This document shows, piece by piece, positions 41,082 to 50,078 of a stretch of 61,332 bases of DNA. The stretch comes from Muribaculaceae bacterium (lineage in GTDB: Bacteria; Bacteroidota; Bacteroidia; Bacteroidales; Muribaculaceae): assembly GCA_023663365.1 (NCBI GenBank), contig JAMPHP010000002.1:51464-112795 (forward strand). The letters are read 5' to 3'. The number at the start of each line of letters is the position of its first letter. Within the stretch, counting starts at the first letter, position 1. The notes under the pieces are model-generated. The model was not told where the DNA came from. It searched no databases and was given only the letters and a program-made list of their open reading frames with translations. Both the position numbers and the translations under genes were made by a program.

Positions 41082-41124
41082 GACACACAAAGCCCGCCTG
41101 CATCGGATGTTGCAGGCGGGCTTT
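41082..41124 (+). terminator. Intrinsic terminator of bcp (first copy of 43-bp repeat)
   Basis: Arms AAGCCCGCCTGCA and TGCAGGCGGGCTT pair around a TCGGATGT loop, followed by TATTTG. The whole 43-bp sequence recurs exactly at 41935-41977. Confidence 0.9.
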
Positions 41125-41202
41125 ATTTGCAACCCCCTCCCCTCAAAGCACAAATATGCTGTATAACATATTGTAGCATTTCTCATTTTACAGGATTAAT
41201 AG

Positions 41203-41296
41203 TAACTTTGCGAAAATGAGGATGGTTGGTCTTTTTAGAACCGAAAATCTTATACTGTGTGTAATGGGAATACCTTTTATTAATACCGGCGTTTAG
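41203..41296 (+). promoter_or_regulatory. Promoter box and 26-codon leader ORF of the orphan gene
   Basis: A -7 box TAACTTTG lies at 41203-41210; no good -33 is seen. An ATG at 41216 opens MRMVGLFRTENLILCVMGIP, ending after six further residues at a TAG that directly touches the ATG of the next gene, in the same frame. It could be a leader peptide, or the 5' end of a longer gene cut by a stop codon. Confidence 0.4.
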
Positions 41297-41905
41297 ATGA
41301 AAAAGCTCACATTGATAATTGCGTTGATATTATGTTTAGATCTGGTTGCATCGAGCAGTCAGAATAAGGCTTTATCGAATAATGCTGATTTGAATCTTTT
41401 GTATTTGACATCCTCCGATTCTTTGCTTTCGGTGATTGAAGATACGCCGATGATATTATATATGAGTGGTCATAATGCCCACATTTGGTCTGTTGTATCG
41501 ATAAAGGGTGGAGGGTACCATATCATCAGTGGACGAATTAATCCTTATGGAAAAAATGTTATTTATGAGCCCAACGAATCGAATGTGATTGATACTGTGG
41601 CTTTTCTATCTGCACATAAAGAAATATTATCGTGGGGCTTCGATACATTGCCATCCAAAGCCCGAAATATGAGAAGCCTTGGAGCTACGGAGTATTCACC
41701 ATTTAGCAGTAATTTGAGTATTGTCGGTTTGGACTCAGTTGATTCGTTTAATTCAAGGAATGTAAAAGTATTCTCCGGTCCGGATAGTGTGGTCTTTAAC
41801 GAGAAGTTTAAAAAATTGAACTATTTAATGTTTTGGTTGGCGGAACCTCTCGTTAGAAAATACACTCCCGATTCTGTATTTATAAGCAGGACTCCAATAC
41901 AGTAA
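41297..41905 (+). CDS. Exported orphan protein between duplicated terminators
   Basis: The 202-aa protein starts with an export signal (KKLTLIIALILCLDLVASSS). The mature part is mixed alpha/beta with SGHNAHIWSVVSIKGGGYHIISGRI and a C-terminal VFSGPDSVVFNEKFKKLNYLMFWLAEPLVRKY. No family is recognised. The gene is clearly AT-richer than bcp and the M6 protease gene around it. It is bracketed by exact 43-bp direct repeats of the bcp terminator, which marks it as an insertion. Confidence 0.78.
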   Translation: MKKLTLIIALILCLDLVASSSQNKALSNNADLNLLYLTSSDSLLSVIEDTPMILYMSGHNAHIWSVVSIKGGGYHIISGRINPYGKNVIYEPNESNVIDTVAFLSAHKEILSWGFDTLPSKARNMRSLGATEYSPFSSNLSIVGLDSVDSFNSRNVKVFSGPDSVVFNEKFKKLNYLMFWLAEPLVRKYTPDSVFISRTPIQ

Positions 41906-41934
41906 ATGATCTCCAATTAGCTATGAGTCCATAC

Positions 41935-41977
41935 GACACACAAAGCCCGCCTGCATCGGATGTTGCAGGCGGGCTTT
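41935..41977. repeat. Second exact copy of the 43-bp bcp terminator
   Basis: This is identical over 43 bp to 41082-41124 and in the same orientation. It can terminate the orphan gene on the plus strand and, being a symmetrical stem, also the M6 protease message from the minus strand. Confidence 0.9.
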
Positions 41978-41998
41978 GCTATGGGAGTGAGCAGATGC

Positions 41999-44380
41999 TT
42001 AGCGCACTACTGTCTTTTCTACTTTTGCACCACGGCGCACGATGTAGATGCCGGGCGTGAGGGCATCGGCGCTTACGCGGTGGCCCTGAAGAGTGTAGTA
42101 CTCGGGCTCGGCGTCGGTGTCGGCTGTGATTGTGCTGATGCCGCTGAGGTCGCTGAGGTCAACATTGACGTAGCTTGTCCAGGGGCTCGAATCGAAGTTG
42201 TCGGCATCGACGGGCACTGCCTTGATGCGGTAGTCGTAGCTTGCACCTTCGTTGAGGCCGGTCACGGTGTAGGATGTGCCTGTGATGCCTGTGATGGTGC
42301 GGAGGCTTGCGTCGCCGCTCTCCACGGCACGCGAGGCGGCAAGTGCTGTGGCATCGCCGGTGTAGACCTTGGCCGAAGCTATGAAGGCGCGTTTTTTCTT
42401 GGCGGTGGTCTCGATTTTCACTTTTGTGTAGTCGGATCCGGTGCCGTCGAGGAGCACGGTGTAGTCGGTGTAGTCGCCGCTGAGTGCTATGGTCTTGGAG
42501 GCTTGCTCGACGCCGTTTGCGTTGGTGATGCTCACCTTGATGCTGCTGGCATCAGTTTCGGAGTAGAACTTCGCGTTGACAAATACGGTGACTTGACCGT
42601 TTTCGTCGGAGAGGAAGGCCGGCGAAGTTATGGAGCCGAGTCGATTGCCGGAACCGAGACGTATGCCACCCTGCTCGGGTTCGACGTTAGTATAGTCGCC
42701 GGTAGTCCAGGCATGGTTTTCGTTGGTGAAGTCGGTGTCGAACACGAGCTCTGCGTTGATGTCCTTATGCTCTTTTACTTCGATGCTGTAAGTGACGGCG
42801 TTTTCATCGCCGGCCTGCCAGCTGAGAGTGAGGGAGCTTGTCGAGGGCACGCTGTGTGCTACGGCTACCGGTGTGGCCACGGCGGCCTTGGGCGCCTTCA
42901 TGGCCCAAAAGGAGATTGTGCCGTCGGCGTTGCGTGTCATTTCGGTGATGGGCTTGCCCATGCGGGTGCCTGAGTTGAGGGCAGCTGCGGGCTTCGATGT
43001 GTCGGTGAGCTCGGTGGCGGAGCCGTAGGGCCAGAGGTCGCCTTTTTCATCTTCTTCGTTGATGAAATAATATGTTTGGCCCATGTAGGACTCAACATCC
43101 AATTTCAGGCGGTTGTCGGCGGGTATGGGAGTCATGCGCTGAAGTGCATGGTCGTTGACTTCATTGTTCGCCCAAGCAGAAGCCGAGTATGTGACGTGAG
43201 ATATGAGGAGGCCTTCGGCGCGGAGGTAGGAGTCCCAACCCTGGCAAGCGCGGTTCTCGATGATGTAGTACTCGTTCTTATCCTTGTCGCTTGTCACTCT
43301 GATGGCCTTGTCGGTGGCGATGTCCTTTTGGTTCATCACCGGGAGGGTGTAGTAGGTGTTGGCGGTCACTTCGGGGATTTCAATCCAGTTCATGAATTCC
43401 TTCTCGTAGGCGCTGTATCCGATGGGAGTGTAGCCGTCGTTGTTGTAGCAACCGTTGTCCATGAGCGACCAGTCGCCCATGCCGAAGTGGCCGTTGTACT
43501 GCGTGTCGTAGAAGTCGGGCAGGCCGAGGCAGTGCGAGAACTCGTGACAGAAAGTGCCGATGCCGTCGATTTTATTATTGTTTGTGCCGTTGAGCTCGTT
43601 GAATACGGCGAATTTGTCGACTCTTGTTCCGTTGAGGGAGAGTGCTTTGCCAAACTCGGAGCTCGAGAGCGACCATTGCATTGGCCACACGGCGTCTTCC
43701 TCGCCCGACGAGGCTTCGCCTACGCCTGCGTAGATTACGATTACGACATCGCACTCGCGGTCGCCGTCGTTGTCGTATGTGCTGAAGTCGATCTGCGAAG
43801 AGAGACCCTGGCAACCCTGGCCTACCATGTTGCCAACGCCCATGTCGTTGCCCCAGTAGTCGTTGCCTCCGTATGTGGCACGCTTACCGGAGAGGGTGTA
43901 GGGGCCGTAGATGTCGAATTGTGGAGTGTACTTGCCGTTCGACTGGTCGATGAAGTACTGGCGGGCGCTTTCATTGCCTTCCTCGAAGAATTTGGTGAAG
44001 GTGGCCTTGGGGTCGGCATCCTTGAATTTTACGTCGGAGTACTGCAGCAGGAGCACCGGCACACGAGGCGAGCCTGTGACGGGTACCTGTGTGGCTTTGC
44101 GCGGCTTTTCGGCAGCGGTGCGGCGCGCAGTGGCACGGCTTTTTGCAGCACGGAGGCTCTCGGTGCCGCGTGCGCGGAAGTAGCCGTCGGCATCGCGCTC
44201 CACGGCCTGACCATCCTCAGTGACATAGGTGTGATAGAACTCATCGCCAACCAGACGCACCTTGATGGTGGAGCTGTCGGGCTGCGAAACTGTGCGCAGG
44301 CCTTGCTTTGCGGGCACGGCGAGCATGCTCAGGCCCGAAAGTGCTGCAAGTGCGCAGAGTGATAATTGCTTAAGGTTCAT
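41999..44380 (-). CDS. Secreted M6-family metalloprotease
   Basis: The 793-aa protein has a signal peptide (about 1-22), a propeptide region, and an M6 (immune inhibitor A-like) catalytic domain. The zinc motif HEFSHCLGLPD is at 279-289 with the Met-turn SLMDNG near 305-310. A beta-sandwich and a fibronectin type III-like domain (around 500-745) follow. The C-terminus (YYTLQGHRVSADALTPGIYIVRRG) resembles type IX secretion sorting tails. It is thus a likely PorU-processed surface or secreted protease. A TATCTTTG box at 44446-44453 may be its promoter. Confidence 0.9.
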   Translation of the reverse strand: MNLKQLSLCALAALSGLSMLAVPAKQGLRTVSQPDSSTIKVRLVGDEFYHTYVTEDGQAVERDADGYFRARGTESLRAAKSRATARRTAAEKPRKATQVPVTGSPRVPVLLLQYSDVKFKDADPKATFTKFFEEGNESARQYFIDQSNGKYTPQFDIYGPYTLSGKRATYGGNDYWGNDMGVGNMVGQGCQGLSSQIDFSTYDNDGDRECDVVIVIYAGVGEASSGEEDAVWPMQWSLSSSEFGKALSLNGTRVDKFAVFNELNGTNNNKIDGIGTFCHEFSHCLGLPDFYDTQYNGHFGMGDWSLMDNGCYNNDGYTPIGYSAYEKEFMNWIEIPEVTANTYYTLPVMNQKDIATDKAIRVTSDKDKNEYYIIENRACQGWDSYLRAEGLLISHVTYSASAWANNEVNDHALQRMTPIPADNRLKLDVESYMGQTYYFINEEDEKGDLWPYGSATELTDTSKPAAALNSGTRMGKPITEMTRNADGTISFWAMKAPKAAVATPVAVAHSVPSTSSLTLSWQAGDENAVTYSIEVKEHKDINAELVFDTDFTNENHAWTTGDYTNVEPEQGGIRLGSGNRLGSITSPAFLSDENGQVTVFVNAKFYSETDASSIKVSITNANGVEQASKTIALSGDYTDYTVLLDGTGSDYTKVKIETTAKKKRAFIASAKVYTGDATALAASRAVESGDASLRTITGITGTSYTVTGLNEGASYDYRIKAVPVDADNFDSSPWTSYVNVDLSDLSGISTITADTDAEPEYYTLQGHRVSADALTPGIYIVRRGAKVEKTVVR

Positions 44381-44507
44381 TTTTAAGGGTTCTTGTTAGA
44401 TAAAAAACGCTGCTGCCCGTACCACCCCGGCACAAGGCGAGCCTGCAAAGATAGCAATAAAAAGCGTGCGACAAGCGTTTGAGAGAGCTTTTTTGCAATT
44501 TTCGTGC

Positions 44508-44543
44508 AAAAAAAACAGCGCCCGGGCTTTTTCCCGGACGCTG
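44508..44543 (-). terminator. Intrinsic terminator of the OmpA/TPR lipoprotein gene
   Basis: On the minus strand GCGTCCGGG pairs with CCCGGGCGC around AAAAAG, and eight T follow after TG. Confidence 0.88.
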
Positions 44544-44573
44544 TGTGAGCTATCACTTGCTCTCTTGCGGCGA

Positions 44574-46259
44574 TCAGTTGAGGGCGCTTGAGAGGTTGTA
44601 GTTTGCAAATTCGAGGTCGTTGACAGCCTTCTTAGCCAGCGAAGAGTCGAGGCGGACAGCCTGGCGGAGGTTGGTGTTGAGCATCGACTCGTTGTTGGTG
44701 CGAGCACCGAGGACGGCCATGAGGTAGTATGTGGTTGCGTCGGGGGTGTCGATGGCGGCGAGGGTCGATTTAGCTTTGCTGTAGTCCTTTGTGAGGATCT
44801 GGGCGAGAGCGGCGTTGTTGCTCTTGGTGTCGCCGAAGGCCTTCACGGCAGCGGCGTTGTCGCCCTGCTTGAGGTAGTATACGCCGAGGGCGTCGCCGAG
44901 TTCTTTCACACCGGCAGCAGAGCCGAAGAGCTGGTTTGCCTTGCTGTAGTTGCCGTCGATCATCTCGATGAGGCCGAGGTTCATCTGGGGCTCGGGGTTG
45001 TTGCCGAGGGCAGCAGCCTTTGCGAAGGATGCCTTGGCAGCGTTGAAGTCGCCGTCGATGTACTGAGCCATGCCGAGGTCGTTCCAGGTGCGGTAGTCGT
45101 TGGGGTAGAGGCGAGCGGCGGTGTCGTAGATGCGGAGGCGCTGAGCGTTGTCGTCGGTGAGGGTTGCGCAGTAGAGGATTTCTTCAACGTTGAGCTTGGA
45201 GGGGTCGGAAGCGAAGAGGTCCTTGATTTCCTGGTCGCTCTTGCCGATCACGTTGATGGATGCAGTGATGCGGGAGTAGCGGAGCTGGGGAAGAATCTGG
45301 TCGGCGAGCTGCTCGAAAACCGACGAGAGGTTGCGGATTTCGCGTTCGCGCTGCTCGGGATCTTTGTACATGGAGAGCACGCTGAGGATGAGGTCTTTGT
45401 CCTGGATGTTGCTCTGTGCAACGAGCTTCTGGAAGCCTTCCCAGTCCTGAGCGGTGAACTGAGCTGTGAGTTCGCCGAACTCGGTAATCTTATCCTTCTT
45501 GAGCTGCTTTGTCATGTAGTCCTTGGTGTTCTTCTCGCGGTTTTCGGCCAGAGTGGTGTTGAGTTTCACACCGCCGTCGGGCGAAGCGTAGGAGGAGATG
45601 TTGATTTCCTCGAGCTGGAGGTTCTCGGCATCGTTTGCAGCCTTGATTTCCTTGCGGAGCTCCTGCATTGCGTCGGTGTTGAGCTGACCGGCACGGATGT
45701 TTGCCTGGTTGATGAGGAACATGATGTCGGCGGCATATTTCTCGTTGATGATGCGCTGGAATGCATCGGCAGCGAGGGCGGGAGTTACGCCTGCAGCATC
45801 GGCCATTGCAGCGGTGGCGATAACGCCGTCGGCCACTTTCACGCGGGGGAGGGTATAGGTCTTACCGCCCTGGGTAACGACGAAGTCGAGCATGAGCTCG
45901 CTCTTTGCCATTTCGGGCTGGTATGCGAAGTTTACGGGGATGGTCTGTGTGCCGCCGTACTCGTAGGAAATCACGGGGTTGTTTCCACGTACTTTCTCAC
46001 CCTGGAAGGTGTATGCCTGCGAGGTGGCTTCGCCGCCATTGTACACGAGGGTGGGAGTCACGGTGACTTCGGCGTTCTTCACGAAGAACTTGGCGGGGAT
46101 TTTGGCGCTTACACGGGCGGGGACATTCATGCCCACCACTTCGAGCGGATCGGGGGTGGTGCTAAAATAGTCGGAGCTGAATTGGCCGAGCTTTTTGCCG
46201 CAGGAAGAGAGCGACATAGCCACGCCAAGAGCCAGCACATAGCATAATTTGCGATTCAT
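44574..46259 (-). CDS. Lipoprotein with OmpA-like segment and TPR repeats
   Basis: The 561-aa protein has a lipobox cysteine at residue 20 (LSSC). It has a beta-rich N-terminal part (about 35-150). An OmpA-like segment follows near 220-260, with NISSYASPDGGVKLNTTLAENREKNTKDYM, recalling the family's peptidoglycan-binding strand-helix. TPR-type repeats fill the C-terminal third (YRTWNDLGMAQYIDGDFNAAKASFAKAAALG and similar). It probably links the outer membrane to peptidoglycan or serves as a scaffold. The exact role is unknown. It has its own promoter and terminator. Confidence 0.85.
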   Translation of the reverse strand: MNRKLCYVLALGVAMSLSSCGKKLGQFSSDYFSTTPDPLEVVGMNVPARVSAKIPAKFFVKNAEVTVTPTLVYNGGEATSQAYTFQGEKVRGNNPVISYEYGGTQTIPVNFAYQPEMAKSELMLDFVVTQGGKTYTLPRVKVADGVIATAAMADAAGVTPALAADAFQRIINEKYAADIMFLINQANIRAGQLNTDAMQELRKEIKAANDAENLQLEEINISSYASPDGGVKLNTTLAENREKNTKDYMTKQLKKDKITEFGELTAQFTAQDWEGFQKLVAQSNIQDKDLILSVLSMYKDPEQREREIRNLSSVFEQLADQILPQLRYSRITASINVIGKSDQEIKDLFASDPSKLNVEEILYCATLTDDNAQRLRIYDTAARLYPNDYRTWNDLGMAQYIDGDFNAAKASFAKAAALGNNPEPQMNLGLIEMIDGNYSKANQLFGSAAGVKELGDALGVYYLKQGDNAAAVKAFGDTKSNNAALAQILTKDYSKAKSTLAAIDTPDATTYYLMAVLGARTNNESMLNTNLRQAVRLDSSLAKKAVNDLEFANYNLSSALN

Positions 46260-46296
46260 AATCGGTGATAAATATTGAGTTGTGTGTTTTATGGTG

Positions 46297-46328
46297 CAAA
46301 TTTAGATAAAAAGTATCGAAACTCCAAA
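46297..46328 (-). promoter_or_regulatory. Promoter of the OmpA/TPR lipoprotein gene
   Basis: The minus-strand -33 TTTG (46325-46328) and -7 TAAATTTG (46297-46304) are 20 bp apart. Confidence 0.75.
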
Positions 46329-46380
46329 CTTCATCGGCGCTTTCCTTGGAGATTGGTCTTAGAGCTCCGAAACAGTTGCT

Positions 46381-46689
46381 TTATCGGATTGCGAGGACCG
46401 GTTCAAGTATTTGAATGTCAAGAGCTGCTTCAATCTTGGTGATTGTCTCGATGCTTAGATTGACGTTTCCTTTCAGAACTCGCGAGATGTACTGCTGTGT
46501 GCATCCCATCCTCGCGGCCACAGCCGTCTGAGTGATGCCGAGTTCATCCATCTTGTCAAGCATCATCATGGCTATGCGCTTAGAGTATTGTAGCCATTCT
46601 TTGTCGGCCTGTCGCGCCAAAGCCTTTTCCCGCCATCGGGATGCTACCGTAGATTTATGTGCATTCAATCGCTCTCGAATCTTGTCCAT
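46381..46689 (-). CDS. XRE-family antitoxin
   Basis: The 102-aa protein has a helical N-terminus and a helix-turn-helix (about 50-95: GITQTAVAARMGCTQQYISRVLKGNVNLSIETITKIEAAL). It follows the putative toxin gene by 12 bp, the toxin-first order of HigBA-like systems. It probably binds the toxin and represses the operon through the palindrome at 47291-47308. Confidence 0.85.
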   Translation of the reverse strand: MDKIRERLNAHKSTVASRWREKALARQADKEWLQYSKRIAMMMLDKMDELGITQTAVAARMGCTQQYISRVLKGNVNLSIETITKIEAALDIQILEPVLAIR

Positions 46690-46701
46690 GGTTACGCTAA
46701 A

Positions 46702-47250
46702 TTAAAGTTCTGCAATGTAGTCGATGAAACTTTCGTCGTCAATGATTTTCTCGTCGAGAAGAAAATTCCTGACCTTTTCGATGCGAACGAGTTCTGCAGA
46801 GGTGTGCTCTCGTTCTTGCATCGTCGCCGTAAGTTTGATAGCACCACCGGTAATGATGTAAACACCTTTTGCGAGCTTTATAGCGTAGATGCGCAGCCAA
46901 GAAGTGCGTCCGACAAGATTCTTCAGTCGTGCTTTTTCTTTGCCAAGCAAGCATTCCGCAATACGGCTGTTGTTCAAAGGCCGAAAGATTAAGTCGAGGT
47001 TTGCAGAGGGAGATATATCCATCATTATAGCTTCCAATTTCTCGCTGTCATCGATAGTCCTGCAAATGGCTTCATTGATGTTTGTAATTTTGAAGTATTT
47101 CTCCAAATCGCGTGAATTTGCTTTGAAGAATGACCTCAACCACAATACATCATTCCAGCGGTCGAAAAGAGAATCGAGGATATTATCTTCATCTCCGTCG
47201 TATCTTACAGCCCAAAGGCGTCCATCTTCTGTGATGTCATCGAAGGTCAT
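46702..47250 (-). CDS. HigB/Gp49-like putative toxin
   Basis: The 182-aa protein resembles the RelE/HigB-related proteins found with XRE regulators in Bacteroidetes. It has an N-terminal helical region and a C-terminal core with KLAKGVYIITGGAIKLTATMQEREHTSAELVRIEKVRNFL. By analogy it would cut mRNA at the ribosome. It is longer than classical HigB (about 90-120 aa). Toxin identity is inferred from the core motif and the antitoxin partner. Confidence 0.8.
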   Translation of the reverse strand: MTFDDITEDGRLWAVRYDGDEDNILDSLFDRWNDVLWLRSFFKANSRDLEKYFKITNINEAICRTIDDSEKLEAIMMDISPSANLDLIFRPLNNSRIAECLLGKEKARLKNLVGRTSWLRIYAIKLAKGVYIITGGAIKLTATMQEREHTSAELVRIEKVRNFLLDEKIIDDESFIDYIAEL

Positions 47251-47264
47251 TTATAATTATATTG

Positions 47265-47308
47265 CAAAGATAGTACTTTTTTTATTTAAATACAATTTAT
47301 AAGTTGTA
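47265..47308 (-). promoter_or_regulatory. Promoter and operator of the HigBA-like pair
   Basis: The minus-strand -33 TTG (47293-47295) and -7 TATCTTTG (47265-47272) are 20 bp apart. The 18-bp near-palindrome TACAATTTATAAGTTGTA (47291-47308, 16 of 18 symmetrical) covers the -33 box, where a bound antitoxin would block polymerase. Confidence 0.7.
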
Positions 47309-47324
47309 TTTGTTGATTGACAGC

Positions 47325-48581
47325 TTATAATTTGGACGCATCGAATACTTTTCCTTGGAGATATACATCCTTAATCCACGGGGTGGTGTACTCGTAGGGG
47401 ATGAAGGCTTGTGAGGGCAGGGGGCGCGTGATGATGAAGGAGGCTGCACGGCCGGGCGAGAGTGCGCCGCAGCTGTGCGAGAGGTCCATGGCGGCGGCAC
47501 CGTTGAGGGTGACTGCCGAGAGTGCTTCCTGCGGTGTGAGGCGCATCTTTATGCAGCCGAGAGCCCACACCATGCGCATGTCGCCCGAGGGCGATGAGCC
47601 GGGGTTGTAGTCGGAAGCGAGGGCCACACACAGGCCGCTGTCGACAGCGCGTCGCGCCGGTGCGTAGGGCATACCGAGGAAGAAGGATGCTCCGGGGAGC
47701 ATCGTGGCCACGGTGCGGCTGCCCTTGAGCACTTCGATCTCGGCTTGGCCCATGCGCTCGAGGTGGTCGACAGAGAGGGCGTCGTGAGCCACGCCTACCT
47801 GCACGCCACCTGAGCAGGCGAGCTCGTTGGCATGTATCTTGGGGCGCATACCATAGTGTGCGGCGGCCTCGAGGATGCGTGCTGTCTCGGTGGTGGTGAA
47901 GAAGCCTTCGTCGCAGAAAACGTCGACGTAGTCGGCGAGTCCTTCGGCAGCGACGGCCGGCAGCATGTCGGCGATGAGCATATCCACGTAGTCGGCGCGG
48001 CGACCGGCATAAGCCCGGCCCACGGCGTGAGCTCCGAGGAATGTGATGCGCACCTTGGCCGGGAGCGAGTCGCGCAGTGCGGCCGCCACGCGGAGCATCT
48101 TAAGCTCGTCGGCGGTGTTGAGGCCGTAGCCGCTCTTTATCTCCATAGCGCCGGTGCCTTTGGCTATCATCATCAGCGCCCGAGCTTGGGCCTGGCGGAA
48201 GAGCTCTGTCTCGGAAGTTTCGTGCAGGCGGTCGGCGGAGTTGAGGATGCCGCCACCACGGCGCGCTATTTCCTCGTAGCTCAAGCCGCGGATTTTGTCG
48301 AGAAACTCGCCGTCGCGACTGCCTGCATATATAATGTGTGTGTGGGAGTCGCAGAAAGCGGGAAGCACGCACCCACCGTCGGCATCCACCACCTCGTGCC
48401 CCTCGAGTGCGGCAGGTGAGAGCGATGCCATGGCGCCGAGCTCCTCGATGAGGCCGTCGGGGCTTATGCGCATCCAGCAGTCGGAGAGCGTGCCGGGGGC
48501 GCTTTCCATGTCGGCACCGGCCAGGCGCAGGGTGTGCTGCGGGAGCACCATCCACGCCTTGGATATATTTACTATGTACAT
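47325..48581 (-). CDS. hutI: Imidazolonepropionase
   Basis: HutI opens imidazolonepropionate to formiminoglutamate, the third step of histidine breakdown. The 418-aa amidohydrolase has the metal motif CDSHTHIIYAG, the family segment GEFLDKIRGLSYEEIARRGGGIL, and the His-containing KIHANEL and SVDHLERM. It is the last gene of the hut run, 3 bp after hutH. Confidence 0.96.
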   Translation of the reverse strand: MYIVNISKAWMVLPQHTLRLAGADMESAPGTLSDCWMRISPDGLIEELGAMASLSPAALEGHEVVDADGGCVLPAFCDSHTHIIYAGSRDGEFLDKIRGLSYEEIARRGGGILNSADRLHETSETELFRQAQARALMMIAKGTGAMEIKSGYGLNTADELKMLRVAAALRDSLPAKVRITFLGAHAVGRAYAGRRADYVDMLIADMLPAVAAEGLADYVDVFCDEGFFTTTETARILEAAAHYGMRPKIHANELACSGGVQVGVAHDALSVDHLERMGQAEIEVLKGSRTVATMLPGASFFLGMPYAPARRAVDSGLCVALASDYNPGSSPSGDMRMVWALGCIKMRLTPQEALSAVTLNGAAAMDLSHSCGALSPGRAASFIITRPLPSQAFIPYEYTTPWIKDVYLQGKVFDASKL

Positions 48582-48584
48582 TCG

Positions 48585-50078
48585 CTATGCGGTCACATTG
48601 AGATTATTGACAAATGCCACGGCTTTCTCGATGAGAGGCGACATCACGGTGTCTACGTCGATGAAGCCGACCTCCGAGCGGAATGAGCGGTGGAGCGAGG
48701 CCACGCGCTCCGACGTGAGTGCGGGGCCGCGGAAGTCGAGAGCCTGCGCGGCGGTGAAGAGCTCTATGCCGAGCACGCGGGCGGTGTTGTCGAGCACGCG
48801 GATGAGCTTGGTGGCGGAGTTGGCACCCATCGACACGTGATCTTCCTGCCCTTGCGACGAGGGGATGGAGTCGCACGAGGTGGGCCAGCAAAGGCCTTTG
48901 CTCTGGTTCACGATGCCGGCGGCGGCATATTGTGCTATCATGAAGCCGCTGTTGAGGCCGGGCTTGGCAACGAGGAAAGAGGGCAGGCCGCGTGTGCCTC
49001 CGATGAGCTTGTAGATGCGTCGCTCGGCGATGTTGGATAGCTCGGTCAAGGCCACTGCAAGGAAGTCCATGGGCATGGCTATGGGCTCGCCGTGGAAGTT
49101 TCCGGCCGACACGATGATGTCTTCGTCGGGGAAGATGGTGGGGTTGTCGGTGGGGCTGTTGATTTCTTCGGTGATGAGTCGGGCGGTGTAGTCGATGGTG
49201 TCGAGCACGGCTCCGTGGACCTGCGGGATGCAGCGGAAGGAGTAGGGGTCCTGCACGTGCTGCTTTGGCTGCTCTATGAGGCGGCTGCCTGCGAGGAGCC
49301 CGCGCATGTCGGCGGCTACGGCTATCTGGCCGGCATGGTGGCGCACGGCGTTGACCTCGGCGCCGAATGGCTCGATACGGCCGTCGAAGGCTTCGAGCGA
49401 CATTGCCGCGATGGCATTGGCGGCTTTGAACAGACGCTTGGCGCGATACACCGCCCACACAGCGTGGGCCGACATGAACTGAGTGCCGTTGAGCAGCGCC
49501 AGGCCTTCTTTAGAGCTCAGATGCAGGGGCTCCCAGCCACATTCGGCGAGCACTTCGGCGGCGGGGCGGAGCTTGCCCTTGTGCATCACTTGGCCGAGGC
49601 CGAGCAGGGGCAGGCACATATTTGCCAGCGGCGCGAGGTCGCCCGAAGCGCCGAGCGAGCCCTGAGAGTAGACCACGGGCAGGATGTCGGCGTTGAAGAA
49701 GTCGATGAGGCGCTGCACGGTGATGAGTTCCACGCCCGAGTTGCCGTAGCTGAGGCTCTGCACTTTGAGCAGGAGCATCATCTTCACGATTTCGGGAGCT
49801 ACGGGCTCGCCCACACCGCAGGCGTGCGACATCACGAGGTTGCTCTGCAGCTGCGAGAGGTCGTCGGCATTGATAGAGATATTGCACAGCGAGCCGAAGC
49901 CTGTCGTGATGCCGTAGAGCGGTTCGGTGCACTCTTCGATTTTTTTGTCGAGGTACTGACGGCATCGTGTGATGAGAGCTGTGGCCTCGGCGCCAAGAGC
50001 GAGTTGAGTGCCGTCGCTCACTATGCGGCACGCTTCGTCGATGCTGAGCTCGCGGCCGATGTAGTGTGTGTTATTCAT
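48585..50078 (-). CDS. hutH: Histidine ammonia-lyase
   Basis: HutH removes ammonia from histidine to give urocanate. The Ala-Ser-Gly triad that forms the MIO cofactor is at 144-146 (GSLGASGDLAPLAN), and YGITTGFG near residue 55 is the conserved tyrosine loop. The length of 497 aa is normal. It overlaps hutU by 8 bp. Confidence 0.97.
   Translation of the reverse strand: MNNTHYIGRELSIDEACRIVSDGTQLALGAEATALITRCRQYLDKKIEECTEPLYGITTGFGSLCNISINADDLSQLQSNLVMSHACGVGEPVAPEIVKMMLLLKVQSLSYGNSGVELITVQRLIDFFNADILPVVYSQGSLGASGDLAPLANMCLPLLGLGQVMHKGKLRPAAEVLAECGWEPLHLSSKEGLALLNGTQFMSAHAVWAVYRAKRLFKAANAIAAMSLEAFDGRIEPFGAEVNAVRHHAGQIAVAADMRGLLAGSRLIEQPKQHVQDPYSFRCIPQVHGAVLDTIDYTARLITEEINSPTDNPTIFPDEDIIVSAGNFHGEPIAMPMDFLAVALTELSNIAERRIYKLIGGTRGLPSFLVAKPGLNSGFMIAQYAAAGIVNQSKGLCWPTSCDSIPSSQGQEDHVSMGANSATKLIRVLDNTARVLGIELFTAAQALDFRGPALTSERVASLHRSFRSEVGFIDVDTVMSPLIEKAVAFVNNLNVTA

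Noticed and set aside
43076-44362. 428-codon frame opposite the M6 protease gene
   Set aside because: Antisense shadow with a Val/Gly/Ala-rich composition and no domain.
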